Positions 1 through 8,525 of a stretch of 64,000 nt of DNA are shown piece after piece (position 1 is the stretch's first letter; each line of letters opens with the position of its first letter). Source of the stretch: Actinomadura sp. KC06 (lineage in GTDB: Bacteria > Actinomycetota > Actinomycetes > Streptosporangiales > Streptosporangiaceae); assembly GCF_004348735.1 (NCBI RefSeq), contig NZ_SMKT01000014.1, forward strand, positions 1 through 64,000. The letters run 5' to 3'. A program made the translations under genes and the position numbers. The notes below the pieces were generated by a model. That model made no database searches. It had not been told where the DNA came from and saw nothing but the letters and a program-made list of their open reading frames with translations.

Positions 1-427
1 GTCCCGGCGCGGGTGGGCCCACCCGCGCCGGGCCCACCCGCGCCGGGACCACCCGCGCCGCGCCGGGCCCACCCGCGCCGGGACCACCCGCGCCGCACCG
101 GGCCCACCCGCGCCGGGACCGCTCGCGCCGGGCTAAAGTTCACCCGCACCGCGCCAGGTCCGCCCGCGCTGGCACCCGCGCTGCGCCGGGCCCACCCGCG
201 TCGGGCTAAGGCCAACCCGCGCCGGGACCGCCCGCGCCGGGCTAAGGCTTGCTCGCCCCGCGCCGGGACCGCCCGCGCCGGGACCGGCCGCGCTGCGCCG
301 GGACCGGCCGCGCTGCGCCGGGACCGCCCGCGCCAGGTCCGCCCGTGCCAGGTCCGCCCGTGCCGGGCCAGGCCCGTGCCGGGCCAGGCCCGCCTGCGTC
401 AGGCCCGCTCGGGTGGGCCCGCTGCGG
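1..427. repeat. GC-rich degenerate tandem repeat tract
   Basis: About 430 bases built from variants of a 14-16 base motif of the form GCGCCGGGACC plus 3-5 bases (for example CGCGCCGGGACCACC). Some units are replaced by GGGCTAAGG or CCAGGTCCGCC variants. It sits directly downstream of the regulator gene that ends at 428. Open frames across it translate to Pro/Arg/Ala monotony and look non-coding. It may extend left of the window. No gene is seen here. Confidence 0.75.
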
Positions 428-1213
428 CTAGGCGATGATCACGCGGATGTCGGCTTCGGTGAACGCGGCCATGTCCGCATCGCGGATGGTCGCGTCCGTC
501 ACCAGGACGTCGATCTCGTCGGTGGCGCAGATCCGGGCGAAGGCGCGGCGCCCGATCTTGGAGCCGTCCGCCACCACGACCACCCGGTCGGCGCGCTCGG
601 CCATCCGCCGGTTCACGTCGGCCTCGCCCTCGTTGTGGCAGGTCGCGCCATGCGGCGTCGCCACGCCGTTCACCCCGAGGATCGCCACGTCCAGCGTCAC
701 CCGATCGAAGATCCCGGTGGCGAGCGGCCCCGTCAGCTCGTACGACTGCGGCCGCGGCACCCCGCCGGTCAGGACGATCTTCACATGGGGGCGGACGGCC
801 AGCTCGTTGGCGATGTTGAGCGCGTTCGTCACGATCGTCAGCGACGGCGATGAGCCGTCGCCGTGCAGGTCGGCGCGGGTGGCGAGGACCCGCGCGACCT
901 CGGACGTCGTCGTCCCGCCGTTCAGCCCGACGATCGAGCCCGGCCTGACCAGCTCGGCGGTCGCCGCCGCGATCCGCTGCTTCTCGGACGCGTGCCGCGC
1001 CGCCTTGTAGCGCAGCGGCAGGTCGTAGCTGACGCTCTGCGCGACGGCGCCGCCGCGGGTCCGCGTCAGCATCTGCTGCTGCGCGAGCTGGTCGAAGTCG
1101 CGGCGGATCGTCGCGGCCGAGACGGACATCCGCCGGGACGCGTCCTCGACGGTCAGCCGCCCGGCGTCCGCGAGAAGTTCGAGCAGTGCGTTCCAGCGCT
1201 CGTGCCGACTCAC
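428..1213 (-). CDS. DeoR-family transcriptional regulator
   Basis: A 261-residue protein of typical DeoR length. Residues 8-57 form the winged HTH, with the signature VSAATIRRDFDQL at 31-43. The C-terminal DeoRC sugar-phosphate sensor domain is seen in GLNGGTTT at 96-103, the LTGG turn near 148-151 and the VVVVADGSKIGRRAF block at 211-225. It is divergent from nagA across about 275 bp, so it probably represses nagA and answers to an amino-sugar phosphate; the ligand is inferred from this position. Translation starts at a GTG. Confidence 0.9.
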   Translation of the reverse strand: MSRHERWNALLELLADAGRLTVEDASRRMSVSAATIRRDFDQLAQQQMLTRTRGGAVAQSVSYDLPLRYKAARHASEKQRIAAATAELVRPGSIVGLNGGTTTSEVARVLATRADLHGDGSSPSLTIVTNALNIANELAVRPHVKIVLTGGVPRPQSYELTGPLATGIFDRVTLDVAILGVNGVATPHGATCHNEGEADVNRRMAERADRVVVVADGSKIGRRAFARICATDEIDVLVTDATIRDADMAAFTEADIRVIIA

Positions 1214-1346
1214 ACCGGTCCCCCTTCCAGCGGACGGGCCTGCGGGAGCACCTGCATCAGGGGATTCTAGCCCCGAGCATCTCCGGATTTACCTGCACAT
1301 TCCCGCCATACACCCGCCGCCAACGATCAAGCCCGAGACCGGCTCC

Positions 1347-1388
1347 CGCGAACACCGCGAACACCGCGAACACCGCGAACACCGCGAA
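1347..1388. repeat. 9-bp tandem repeat upstream of nagA
   Basis: Four perfect copies of CGCGAACAC (1347-1382) followed by a partial copy (CGCGAACGG), within the 275-bp divergent promoter interval between the DeoR regulator and nagA. Because 9 bp repeats can expand and contract, copy number could alter promoter spacing, but nothing in the sequence proves that. Confidence 0.9.
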
Positions 1389-1488
1389 CGGGCGCCGATC
1401 GACGTTGCGAGATCATGGACGTTCCACCACCCGAACAGCGCCACCCACCAAGCGCCCTCATGCCGGGACGTGCCCCCAAGGGAGATCG

Positions 1489-2715
1489 ATGACCGTCCTG
1501 ACCGACGCCCGGATCGTCCTGCCGGACGGCGTCCACCACGGCGACCTGCACATCTCCGACGGCAAGATCGTGGAAGCGGCGTCGACCCCGGGCCAGGAGG
1601 TGATCGATCTCGGCGGGCGCCACGTCGTCCCCGGATTCGTGGACATGCACGTCCACGGTGGGGCGGGCGCGTCCTACCAGTTCGGACGGCCCGACGAGGT
1701 GCGCCGCGCCGCCGCGTACCACCTGGCGCACGGGACGACGACCACGATGGCGAGCCTCGTCACCGGCGCTCCGGACGACCTCGCCTCCGCCGTCGCGAGC
1801 CTCGCCGACCTCGCCGCCGACGGCGTGATCGCGGGCGTCCATCTGGAGGGCCCCTATCTCGCCCGCGACCGCTGCGGCGCCCACAACCCGTCCCTCCTGC
1901 GCGACCCCGACCTCGTCGAGTTCCGCCGCCTCGTCCGGCTCGGGCGCGGCCATGTCCGCATGATCACCCTGGCGCCGGAACTGCCGGGCGCGCTCGACCT
2001 CGTCCGGGAGGCCGCGGACACCGGCGTGATCGCCGCGGTCGGCCACACCGACGCCCCCGGCGCGACGGCCCGGACCGCGTTCGACGCGGGAGCGCGCGTG
2101 GCGACGCACCTGTTCAACGCGATGCGACCGCTACACCACCGCGAGGGCGGCCCGATCGCCGCCGCGATGAACGACCCCCGCGTCACCGTCGAGCTGATCA
2201 ACGACGGCCTCCATGTCGAGGCCGCCGTCGTCCGCCTGGCGTTCGCGGCCGCCGGCCCGTCCTCCGGCCCCTACCCACCACCATTCAAAGGACAAGCTCC
2301 GGTCGACAGCCCCTCCTCCAGCCCCCACCCACCGCCATTCAATGGACCAGCCCCGCTCGACAACCCGTCGCGGATCGCGCTGATCACTGACGCGATGGCG
2401 GCGGCCGGGATGGGCGACGGCGACTACAGCCTCGGCGGGATGGACGTCGAGGTCCGCGACGGCCGCGCCGTCCTCGCCGGTGGGACGTCGATCGCGGGCA
2501 GCACCATCACCATGGCGGACGCGTTCCGCCGGGCGGTTCGGGACGTCGGCGTGCCCGTCCACCAGGCGGCCGAAGCCGCGTCCCTCACCCCGGCGCGCGC
2601 GCTCGGCATCTCCTCGCGTGTCGGGTCGCTGGAACCCGGCAAGGACGCCGACCTCGTCGTCCTGGACGCCGACCTCCGTGTCGACTGGGTGATGAGGCGC
2701 GGCATCCGCGTGTGA
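1489..2715 (+). CDS. nagA: N-acetylglucosamine-6-phosphate deacetylase
   Basis: Converts GlcNAc-6-P to glucosamine-6-P in the cytoplasm. The 408-residue amidohydrolase has the HxH metal motif at H54/H56, the metal glutamate in GVHLEGPY (E120), H186 in VGHTDA, H207 in THLFNAM, H242 in DGLHV, and the catalytic aspartate D301 in LITDAM. I chose the ATG at 1489 because it follows AAGGGAGATCG and gives the usual N-terminus; the open frame continues upstream without homology. Residues 257-292 are an extra Pro-rich two-unit repeat just before the catalytic strand, which most NagA proteins lack. Confidence 0.95.
   Translation: MTVLTDARIVLPDGVHHGDLHISDGKIVEAASTPGQEVIDLGGRHVVPGFVDMHVHGGAGASYQFGRPDEVRRAAAYHLAHGTTTTMASLVTGAPDDLASAVASLADLAADGVIAGVHLEGPYLARDRCGAHNPSLLRDPDLVEFRRLVRLGRGHVRMITLAPELPGALDLVREAADTGVIAAVGHTDAPGATARTAFDAGARVATHLFNAMRPLHHREGGPIAAAMNDPRVTVELINDGLHVEAAVVRLAFAAAGPSSGPYPPPFKGQAPVDSPSSSPHPPPFNGPAPLDNPSRIALITDAMAAAGMGDGDYSLGGMDVEVRDGRAVLAGGTSIAGSTITMADAFRRAVRDVGVPVHQAAEAASLTPARALGISSRVGSLEPGKDADLVVLDADLRVDWVMRRGIRV
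2257..2364 (+). repeat. In-frame 54-bp tandem duplication inside nagA
   Basis: Two adjacent 54-bp units (2257-2310 and 2311-2364), each encoding an 18-residue unit of the form PSSxPxPPPFxGxAPxDx, inserted in frame between the helix ending AFAAAG and the strand starting SRIALIT. The units differ at about a dozen positions, so the duplication is not brand new. Confidence 0.85.
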
Positions 2716-2800
2716 CGAACGGAGCCAGAACGTCCCGCGTGCCCGATTTCTCGGTGACAATTGATGGCGTCCAGACGTCCGACCAGGGAATCATGGAAGC

Positions 2801-3430
2801 GTGGAACGTTTGCGGGGATGGCCGGTCACCCTGACGGAGGGGGCCGTCGGGCTGCGCCCGCTCCGGCACCGCGACGCCGCCGTCTGGCGGGAGCTGCGCG
2901 TGCGCAACGCCGACTGGCTCCGCCCCTGGGAGCCCACCAATCCGGAGACGCCGCTTTTCCGCAGCGGCCTCGGCCCGTACCTCAGCATGGTCCACACCAT
3001 GCGCCGCGAAGCCCGCCAGGGCCTCGCCCTTCCCTGGGTCGTCACCCACGAGGACGAATTCGCCGGGCAGCTCACCATCGGCGCGGTCGTCTGGGGCTCG
3101 GCCCGCTCCGCCCAGATCGGCTACTGGGTCGACCGGCAGGTCGCCGGCCGCGGCGTCATTCCCACCGCGGTCGCCCTCGCCGTCGACCACTGTTTCTTCA
3201 CCGTCGGCCTCCACCGCCTGGAAGCCAATATCCGTCCCGAGAACACGGCGAGCCGCCGCGTCGTGGAAAAACTCGGATTCCGGGAAGAGGGAATTCGCCG
3301 CCGCCATCTGCACATCGACGGGGCGTGGCGCGACCACATCTGCTACGCCCTGACCGTCGAGGACGTTCCCGGCGGCCTGCGCGCACGCTGGCTCGCCGAG
3401 CGCAAACAGGCATTTCCCCGGCACACTTGA
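2801..3430 (+). CDS. GNAT acetyltransferase, RimJ/RimL-like
   Basis: A 209-residue GNAT fold. Motif A, the acetyl-CoA pyrophosphate loop, is VDRQVAGRGV around 110-119. Motif B runs through NIRPENTASRRVVEKLGF at about 143-160, the classic RimJ/RimL signature. Homologues acetylate the N-terminus of a protein, often ribosomal; the substrate here is unknown. The GTG at 2801 is used because the alignment starts in this reading frame close to it. In actinomycetes this gene commonly sits beside sepX/glpR, as it does here. Confidence 0.88.
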   Translation: MERLRGWPVTLTEGAVGLRPLRHRDAAVWRELRVRNADWLRPWEPTNPETPLFRSGLGPYLSMVHTMRREARQGLALPWVVTHEDEFAGQLTIGAVVWGSARSAQIGYWVDRQVAGRGVIPTAVALAVDHCFFTVGLHRLEANIRPENTASRRVVEKLGFREEGIRRRHLHIDGAWRDHICYALTVEDVPGGLRARWLAERKQAFPRHT

Positions 3431-3645
3431 GTCCGCCGTGACTTTCTCTCCGTAAGAATCCTGCGACCGACAAGGCCGGGCAAACGGAGAGTAACGGCGA
3501 GATCGATCTCGCGACACACCGCCCCTTATGCTCGTCAACCTCTGACAGCCCCTCGTACCGTGCGGGGCGTGACCCTGCTCCCATTGCACGCTCGCGCGCC
3601 GAAAGTCGGCCCGCCGGTCAAGCGTGCGCTGGGACGGTGGGGCCG

Positions 3646-4182
3646 ATGAGCAGCGCGGTCCTGTACCTCGCCATTGTCGCCGTCTGGGGCATCGTCCTCG
3701 TGCCCATGTGGCTGCGCCGCGACACCGAGACGACCGGCATCACCCGGCTCCTCCACAAGCGCTCCGACGAGACCCTCGTCGAGGACGAGGCAGCGGAAGA
3801 GGAGCCCGAGGAGATCCCGGAGCCGCGTCCCCGCCGCCGGACGACCCGCGCCACCGTGATCGCCCGGCGCCGCCGCCGCACCACCGGCCTCACGGCCCTG
3901 ATCCTCACCGCCGCGGCCGTCGTCGCGTCCGGCTTCGCCCCCTGGTGGATCACCATGCCCCCGGCCGTCCTCATGGCCGGCCACCTGGCCCTCCTCCGCG
4001 TCGCCGTGGGCATGGACACCGCCCGCCGCCGCGCCGCCGCGGAGGCCCGCGCCAAGGCCCTGGAAGCCCGCCGCGCCGCCGAGACCGCCGAGCCCGTCGA
4101 GACCGCGGAGGTCATCGAACTCCTCACCCCCGAGGAGGTCTTCGACCAGTACGCCGACGACCGCCGCGCCGTCGGCGAATGA
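3646..4182 (+). CDS. sepX: SepX/GlpR-type divisome membrane protein
   Basis: A 178-residue protein with an N-terminal transmembrane helix (about residues 4-20, ending PMWLRRD). A Glu-rich stretch and an Arg-rich stretch follow, then two closely spaced hydrophobic helices (about 80-120) and a charged Ala/Glu/Arg C-terminal coil. This matches the actinobacterial SepX/GlpR family, which binds division proteins at the septum. ATG 3646 is preferred over GTG 3637 because the family begins with this helix. The GNAT gene upstream and tRNA-Ala downstream fit the usual neighbourhood. Confidence 0.8.
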   Translation: MSSAVLYLAIVAVWGIVLVPMWLRRDTETTGITRLLHKRSDETLVEDEAAEEEPEEIPEPRPRRRTTRATVIARRRRRTTGLTALILTAAAVVASGFAPWWITMPPAVLMAGHLALLRVAVGMDTARRRAAAEARAKALEARRAAETAEPVETAEVIELLTPEEVFDQYADDRRAVGE

Positions 4183-4255
4183 CCCGTGCGCGCGTCCGCC
4201 CCGGATAACCCGTGCGCGACCACCCCCCGAAGTTTGCTAACCTTACGGAGTCCTC

Positions 4256-4329
4256 GGGGCTGTAGCGCAGTCCGGTAGCGCACCTCGTTCGCATCGAGGG
4301 GGTCAGGGGTTCAAATCCCCTCAGCTCCA
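4256..4329 (+). tRNA. tRNA-Ala (anticodon CGC)
   Basis: A 74-nt cloverleaf: acceptor GGGGCTG pairing with CAGCTCC (one G-U), D-arm GCGC..GCGC, anticodon stem CCTCG/CGAGG with loop TTCGCAT (anticodon CGC), T-arm GGGGT TCAAATC CCC-type, discriminator A. A CCA end is not exactly encoded (CCCA follows). The 3' half is the likely prophage attachment site. Confidence 0.93.
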
Positions 4330-4331
4330 CC
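4308..4331. other. Probable attL core (3' end of tRNA-Ala)
   Basis: The integrase reading frame stops at 4311, inside the tRNA T-arm, which is the usual layout when a tyrosine integrase targets the 3' end of a tRNA. Host-like genes lie left of this point and phage genes right. The matching attR copy should lie beyond 64 kb; none was found in the window, so the exact core is inferred. Confidence 0.6.
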
Positions 4332-6128
4332 CAGGTCAAAGGCTCTTTCTCCCCGCCGGGAGACGGGGCCTTTCGCATGATTGGGAGACGTATGGGAGAC
4401 GACGTTCCCACGCGGCTCCCGGTGGGGGACGAGTAGCTCATCGACCAACCGTACGGGCGAGTGCGGACAGATCTGGGCGCGCTGACTCAAAGCGGTCTCC
4501 CACCTGGTCTGTAGCGCGACCTTCAGATCTTGCCGCATCCCGTCGGTCACGTGCGAATACGTGGCTCCGATCCCGCTGAATACGTGACCGAGCCGGTCAT
4601 GGGACATCACGTCGGGGATGCGGTCCTCGATCATCCATGTCTTCTGCGCGTGCCGCAGCTCGTGCCGGGTGAACCCGGTGCGGACCGGCAGCCACGACGC
4701 CAGTGCCCGCTCCGTCACATGCCCCCGGGAGACGGCCAGCTCCCGCCGGGGCCGGTGCGGCGCCGTCTCCCGGCCGCTCCCCGACAGGCACGCCTTCCCG
4801 ATCGCCGCGGTGCAGGCCGGCACCGGGCAGGCCACCGCGAACGCGTCCACCGCGGGCACGTCCCAGCGCTGCCAGCCCTTGCCCCTGGGCGGCTCCCAGT
4901 CGTCCCCCTCCGCGTAGGGCCACGCGGGCTTCAGCGGCGCCCCGGGGAACCCGGCGGCGGCGTCCACCAGGACGGGCCGGGCCGGGCGCTCGCGCTTGCC
5001 GTCCTCGCCCGGGAAGACCCCGTCGCAGGCGGGCCGCCAGTAGCGGCGGGAGTAGTCCGACCGGGACGGGTGCCCGCCCTCCGCCCCCAGGAACAGCAGT
5101 CGCGGCCCGGCGCCGCAGTCGTACCGGCACCGGCACGGACGCGGCCTGCGCCGCTGCACGTGCGTGGACAGCAGGTCCGACAGGAACGGTGGCAGGTCCA
5201 ACGCGCCGAAGAACTCGGGGTCGTCGTTGCGGAATGCCTCGTCTTTCGGGTCGCATTTGTAGAACTTCCCGTTCAGTTCTCCGAGCTGCCATTCGAGGTG
5301 CAGTTTCGACAGCCGGAAGTTCTCCAGCTCCAATCCGATGACCTCGCCCCACCGCAGCCCGCACCACGCCGCCGTCACCCACATCACGAAATCGTCGTCC
5401 TGGCCGGTGAGCAGCGAGCACCGTTCCGCTATCAGGATCACTTCGAGAGGCGTCGCCCACTGCTTGCCGACGGCGCGGCGCCTGCGGCCCTTCTGCCGGT
5501 TCTTCTTCTTGCCTCTGCCCCGGCGGCGCGCGGCCGCGTTGTCGTCCACCAGGCCCGCCGCCTTGGCGTCGCCGAGAATGGTCGCCAGCAGCGACCTGGA
5601 GTCCGCAGCCGTGCTCTGCGCGTACCGGCCGCCGTTTTCGACGCGGAGGCCGAGTTCCCACGCGGCGATCTCGGCCTCGTCGGTGAGGGTGTTGACCGGC
5701 CGGTGCCCGTACGCGGGGAGGATCATGCGCCGGAGCCGGTAGGAGTACTGGTCGTCGGTACGGACCTCCAGGTCCTGCGCGGGCCACCACGTGGTGTGCA
5801 CGTACTCCTCGAGCGAGATGTCGCCGGCGTTGGGATCCCGGCCGCCGTTCGCTCGGCGCCGCAGTCCTTGGAGGAGCTGCAGCCACCTCTCGAAGGTGAC
5901 GCCGTCGGCCGTCGGCTCGGCATGCCCGGCGTCGACCAGCCGCCGCCACTCGCCGACCAGCCCGCGGACCCACGACTCCTTGTCGTTGGCGGCGTCCAAA
6001 GCCTTCTGTTTCTCGGTGAACGGCCACCCTTCGAGGGTCTCGGACACGGTGCCCCACCGGGGCTTGACGCCCGGGGGGTTCTTGAAACGGCCGCGGTAGT
6101 AGTCACCGCGCCGTTCGACGTACGCCAT
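4311..6128 (-). CDS. int: Tyrosine site-specific integrase
   Basis: A 605-residue recombinase. It has an N-terminal AP2-like arm-binding start (RRGDYYRGRF), a SAM-like core-binding domain at about 105-200 and a catalytic domain from about 225. The catalytic set is visible: R259 in CGLRWGEV, H489 and R492 in HELRHAQK, H515 in LGHVF, and nucleophile Y524 in GATYSHV. It is longer than usual because residues about 330-470 hold a Cys-rich insert (CRCRYDC) and a CPxxxC..GxxC..PHxxRR zinc-binding element. It should catalyse integration into tRNA-Ala. Confidence 0.93.
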   Translation of the reverse strand: MAYVERRGDYYRGRFKNPPGVKPRWGTVSETLEGWPFTEKQKALDAANDKESWVRGLVGEWRRLVDAGHAEPTADGVTFERWLQLLQGLRRRANGGRDPNAGDISLEEYVHTTWWPAQDLEVRTDDQYSYRLRRMILPAYGHRPVNTLTDEAEIAAWELGLRVENGGRYAQSTAADSRSLLATILGDAKAAGLVDDNAAARRRGRGKKKNRQKGRRRRAVGKQWATPLEVILIAERCSLLTGQDDDFVMWVTAAWCGLRWGEVIGLELENFRLSKLHLEWQLGELNGKFYKCDPKDEAFRNDDPEFFGALDLPPFLSDLLSTHVQRRRPRPCRCRYDCGAGPRLLFLGAEGGHPSRSDYSRRYWRPACDGVFPGEDGKRERPARPVLVDAAAGFPGAPLKPAWPYAEGDDWEPPRGKGWQRWDVPAVDAFAVACPVPACTAAIGKACLSGSGRETAPHRPRRELAVSRGHVTERALASWLPVRTGFTRHELRHAQKTWMIEDRIPDVMSHDRLGHVFSGIGATYSHVTDGMRQDLKVALQTRWETALSQRAQICPHSPVRLVDELLVPHREPRGNVVSHTSPNHAKGPVSRRGERAFDLGGAEGI

Positions 6129-6143
6129 GGGAATCCTTGCGTG

Positions 6144-7346
6144 TCAGAAGAAGAGGGCGATGAGGGGCGCCGGCTGCAGCTGCTCGAAGCCTGGTCCGGG
6201 CATGGTCGCCGTGGCCGGCGGTGTATTCGGGGCGCCGGGCACGTCGGCCTCACCGGGTGAATCTGGTGCCTCCAGCAGGCTCCCGTCGTCTGCTGGGTCC
6301 ACAGGTTCGTCTGCTGGGTCCACAGGTGTCCCCGTCGAGGGCGGGTCTGCGGCCAGGCCCGGGTCCGTTGTCGCGGTTTCGGTCGGTGCCGGGGTCGGCG
6401 CTGGCCCTTCGTCGGTTGAGGGCTGCGGTGGCGGCTCAGCCGCGGGTTCGTCTGCAGGCTCGTCGGTGGGGGCGGTTGAGCCGTCGCCGGGTTCTGTGAG
6501 GGGCGCGGACTTCGCCGGTGCCGGATTGGAGGCTGGTGCCGGGACCTCCTCCCGCTCGACCTCCGCCGGGAGTGTGGGGCGGCGGCCAGGCTTACGCGCC
6601 GGGGGATCGGTGGGCTCGTCCTCTGTCTTGGGCAGTGTGTAGTCGACCTCGCGGACCACAGCCGGTGGCGGCCCATGGTCGATGGTGATCGCGGGCGCGC
6701 ACGAGGTGACGGCCGTGCACGAGATCGCCGCAGCGGTCACCGCAGGCAGCGCCGAGCTCACGCCCGCGACGGCTGTGGTCGCGGCCTGGGCGTCGCGCAG
6801 GAGGTTGAGGATGCCCCGCCCGACTGCGGCGCCGGGGAGCAGCGCTGTGCTCAGAGCACGCACCGGGTTGCGGCGTCGACGGCGGGCCAGCAGCGCCCGG
6901 CGGGCGTCGACGACCTCGCGGCCGGAGAGCGAGGCACTGACCGCGATCTGCCCGTCCGGCCATGCGGCACCCAGCAGGCGATCCGGCATCTTCTCCCGTG
7001 CGAACGGGTGATCGGGTGGGGCTTCGGCGTGGTCGGCGAGCCAGTCCCACACCTTGCTTTCGGCGCCCGGGTCGGCGCAGCAGGCGGCGCCGTCGACGAG
7101 GGCGTGCAGCTGCTGTCCGTCGATGTCGAGGCGGACGCGCTGGAACGGCTCCGGGGAGATGCTGCGCAGCGCGTGGACGAGCACTGCCGGGACGTCGCCG
7201 GGCGGCCGCTTGAGCTGATAGGCGTGCGCCAGCCCGGCGACCGCGCATTGCCTGTCGATTTCCTTGAGGTCGCGCTCCTGTGTCAGGGTCGCGACCCGGT
7301 CCTTCAGCTCCTTGATCTGTCGCCAGAGGGCGAACGTGTCCTCCAT
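6144..7346 (-). CDS. Hypothetical protein with coiled coil, hydrophobic stretch and Pro/Glu/Thr-rich tail
   Basis: About 400 residues. The N-terminus is a short coiled coil (LWRQIKELKDRVATL). A globular part with DIDGQQLHALVDG follows, then an Ala/Val-rich hydrophobic segment that could cross the membrane (AATTAVAGVSSALPAVTAAA). The last 170 residues are a low-complexity Pro, Asp, Glu and Thr tail. A short 21-bp duplication near 6290-6330 encodes part of that tail. It lies between the integrase and repressor and is probably expressed in lysogeny. No family is recognised. The internal ATG at 7346 is preferred because the coiled coil starts there; the frame is open to 7382. Confidence 0.6.
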   Translation of the reverse strand: MEDTFALWRQIKELKDRVATLTQERDLKEIDRQCAVAGLAHAYQLKRPPGDVPAVLVHALRSISPEPFQRVRLDIDGQQLHALVDGAACCADPGAESKVWDWLADHAEAPPDHPFAREKMPDRLLGAAWPDGQIAVSASLSGREVVDARRALLARRRRRNPVRALSTALLPGAAVGRGILNLLRDAQAATTAVAGVSSALPAVTAAAISCTAVTSCAPAITIDHGPPPAVVREVDYTLPKTEDEPTDPPARKPGRRPTLPAEVEREEVPAPASNPAPAKSAPLTEPGDGSTAPTDEPADEPAAEPPPQPSTDEGPAPTPAPTETATTDPGLAADPPSTGTPVDPADEPVDPADDGSLLEAPDSPGEADVPGAPNTPPATATMPGPGFEQLQPAPLIALFF

Positions 7347-7480
7347 CGCGTTCCCTATGCGATCCGTATCCCCCGGGCCCACATAGGTGACGTACGTATC
7401 TGTGATGCGTGAGGTGGTTTGGGCGTTGACTGCCTAACTTGCTCGTTTCTGAAACGTTACAACCGGGTCAAGTGCGGCGA

Positions 7481-7870
7481 TCACGCCTGTTTTTGCTCGC
7501 TCGCGCGGTACTGGCCACTCTGGGAGTCTCGATACGTCAGCACGGCCCTCGCCGCGAAGATCTTCTCGTCATCGGACACCTCGGGGCCGGCGTAGTCGAG
7601 GATGTGTTCCAAGAACCGATCGCCGACGGCCCAGTCGGGATAAGGGGTGCCGTCGAAGGCGGGGGGCGGTGCGCCGTCGGTGAGCGGCCCGAGGATCTCC
7701 TCGAGGGCTCCGATCGAGCTGCGCGGGTAGGAGCGGTCGTTCTCCCAGTTGTCGATGGTCTTCTGGGAGACACCGATCTTGTCCGCGAGCTGCTCCTGTG
7801 TCATGCGTGGCTTCTGGCGCTCGCGGGCGCGCTTGATCTTTAGTCCGATCGGCGGTCTGTCGGTCGGCAT
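7481..7870 (-). CDS. XRE-family repressor (candidate immunity repressor)
   Basis: A 129-residue protein. An XRE HTH lies near the N-terminus: the motif KRARERQKPRMTQEQLADKIGVSQKTIDNWE is seen in parts around residues 12-42. The C-terminal half (WAVGDRFLEHIL...) has no peptidase motif. It is divergent from a Cro-like gene with matched operator sites between them, so it is the probable prophage repressor. ATG 7870 is chosen because it puts the HTH at the usual position; the upstream extension would run into the operator. Confidence 0.8.
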   Translation of the reverse strand: MPTDRPPIGLKIKRARERQKPRMTQEQLADKIGVSQKTIDNWENDRSYPRSSIGALEEILGPLTDGAPPPAFDGTPYPDWAVGDRFLEHILDYAGPEVSDDEKIFAARAVLTYRDSQSGQYRASEQKQA

Positions 7871-7881
7871 GCTCTCATCGT

Positions 7882-8024
7882 CTCTACGAAACTGAACGAA
7901 AGTCAAGCAGGGCTCTGACCTGCCCCGGGTCCGGTATGTCCCCTGCTCAGAGTTGCAGTGTTGCCGTTGAGTTACGTTGAAGTTCCGTGAATGCCTTGCA
8001 TCTTCTTACTTAAGTTTCGTAGAG
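7882..8024. promoter_or_regulatory. Divergent lysogeny switch region with inverted operator pair
   Basis: CTCTACGAAACT at 7882-7893 and its exact reverse complement AGTTTCGTAGAG at 8013-8024 flank the gap between the repressor and the Cro-like gene. Each site lies within about 25 bp of one start codon. Related half-sites (AACGAAAGT, AAGTTCCGT) lie between. This is the expected layout of a lambda-like switch where repressor and Cro compete. Confidence 0.75.
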
Positions 8025-8032
8025 TTGCGCGC

Positions 8033-8275
8033 ATGGCAAGCCGCATCACGCACGGACCGGCCATCAAGGCCATCCGAAAGGCGCTCGGGATCCGCCAGGA
8101 CGCCCTCGCCCAGCAGGTCGGGATCAGCAAGAGCTACCTGTCCAGGATCGAGAACGCCGTCGAGGTGCCCGAGCTGAACGCCACCACGAAGCGGCTCGCC
8201 GACAGGCTCGGCGTCCCCCTCGACGCGATCACCTACCCCGTGCCCGACGCCGCCCTCCTGCAGGAGTCGGCATGA
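8033..8275 (+). CDS. Small XRE-family Cro-like regulator
   Basis: An 80-residue, single-domain HTH protein: IRKALGIRQDALAQQVGIS is followed by KSYLSRIENAVEVP, the recognition helix and turn of the XRE family. It is the first gene of the rightward early operon, directly after the operator at 8013-8024. ATG 8033 is chosen because an earlier in-frame ATG (7991) would translate through the operator. It overlaps the next gene by 4 bp. Confidence 0.85.
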   Translation: MASRITHGPAIKAIRKALGIRQDALAQQVGISKSYLSRIENAVEVPELNATTKRLADRLGVPLDAITYPVPDAALLQESA

Positions 8276-8508
8276 CCATGACCGCCGCCGTGTGCGACCC
8301 CTGCCCGCACACGCACCACGCCGAAGACGCAGCCGCCCGCATCGGCTGCTCCGTCATCACCCTCAAGCGCAAGGCCGCCCGCGGTGAGATCCGCGGCACG
8401 AAGGTCGGCCGCGAATGGCGGTTCAGCGACGAGGCCATCGCCGACGCCATCCGCGACGGTGAGCGCCGCCCCGCCCCGCCGCGCCGCGACTCCCGCCGCC
8501 GTTCCTAA
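8272..8508 (+). CDS. xis: Excisionase-like MerR-type HTH protein
   Basis: A 78-residue protein with the helix-turn-helix form AEDAAARIGCSVITLKRKAA, then RGEIRGTKVGREWRFSDEAI: the excisionase/MerR fold in which the wing carries GTKVGREWRF. Its place just after the Cro-like gene suggests it is the recombination directionality factor for the integrase, although small HTH proteins of this type can also be plain regulators. Confidence 0.75.
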   Translation: MTMTAAVCDPCPHTHHAEDAAARIGCSVITLKRKAARGEIRGTKVGREWRFSDEAIADAIRDGERRPAPPRRDSRRRS

Positions 8509-8525
8509 CCCTCATGGAGGCACAC

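Noticed and set aside
13-438. Long open frames over the repeat tract
   Set aside because: Product is Pro/Arg/Ala monotony from a degenerate repeat; no start signal or homology.
4530-6260. 576-codon plus-strand frame opposite the integrase
   Set aside because: Shadow of the integrase gene.
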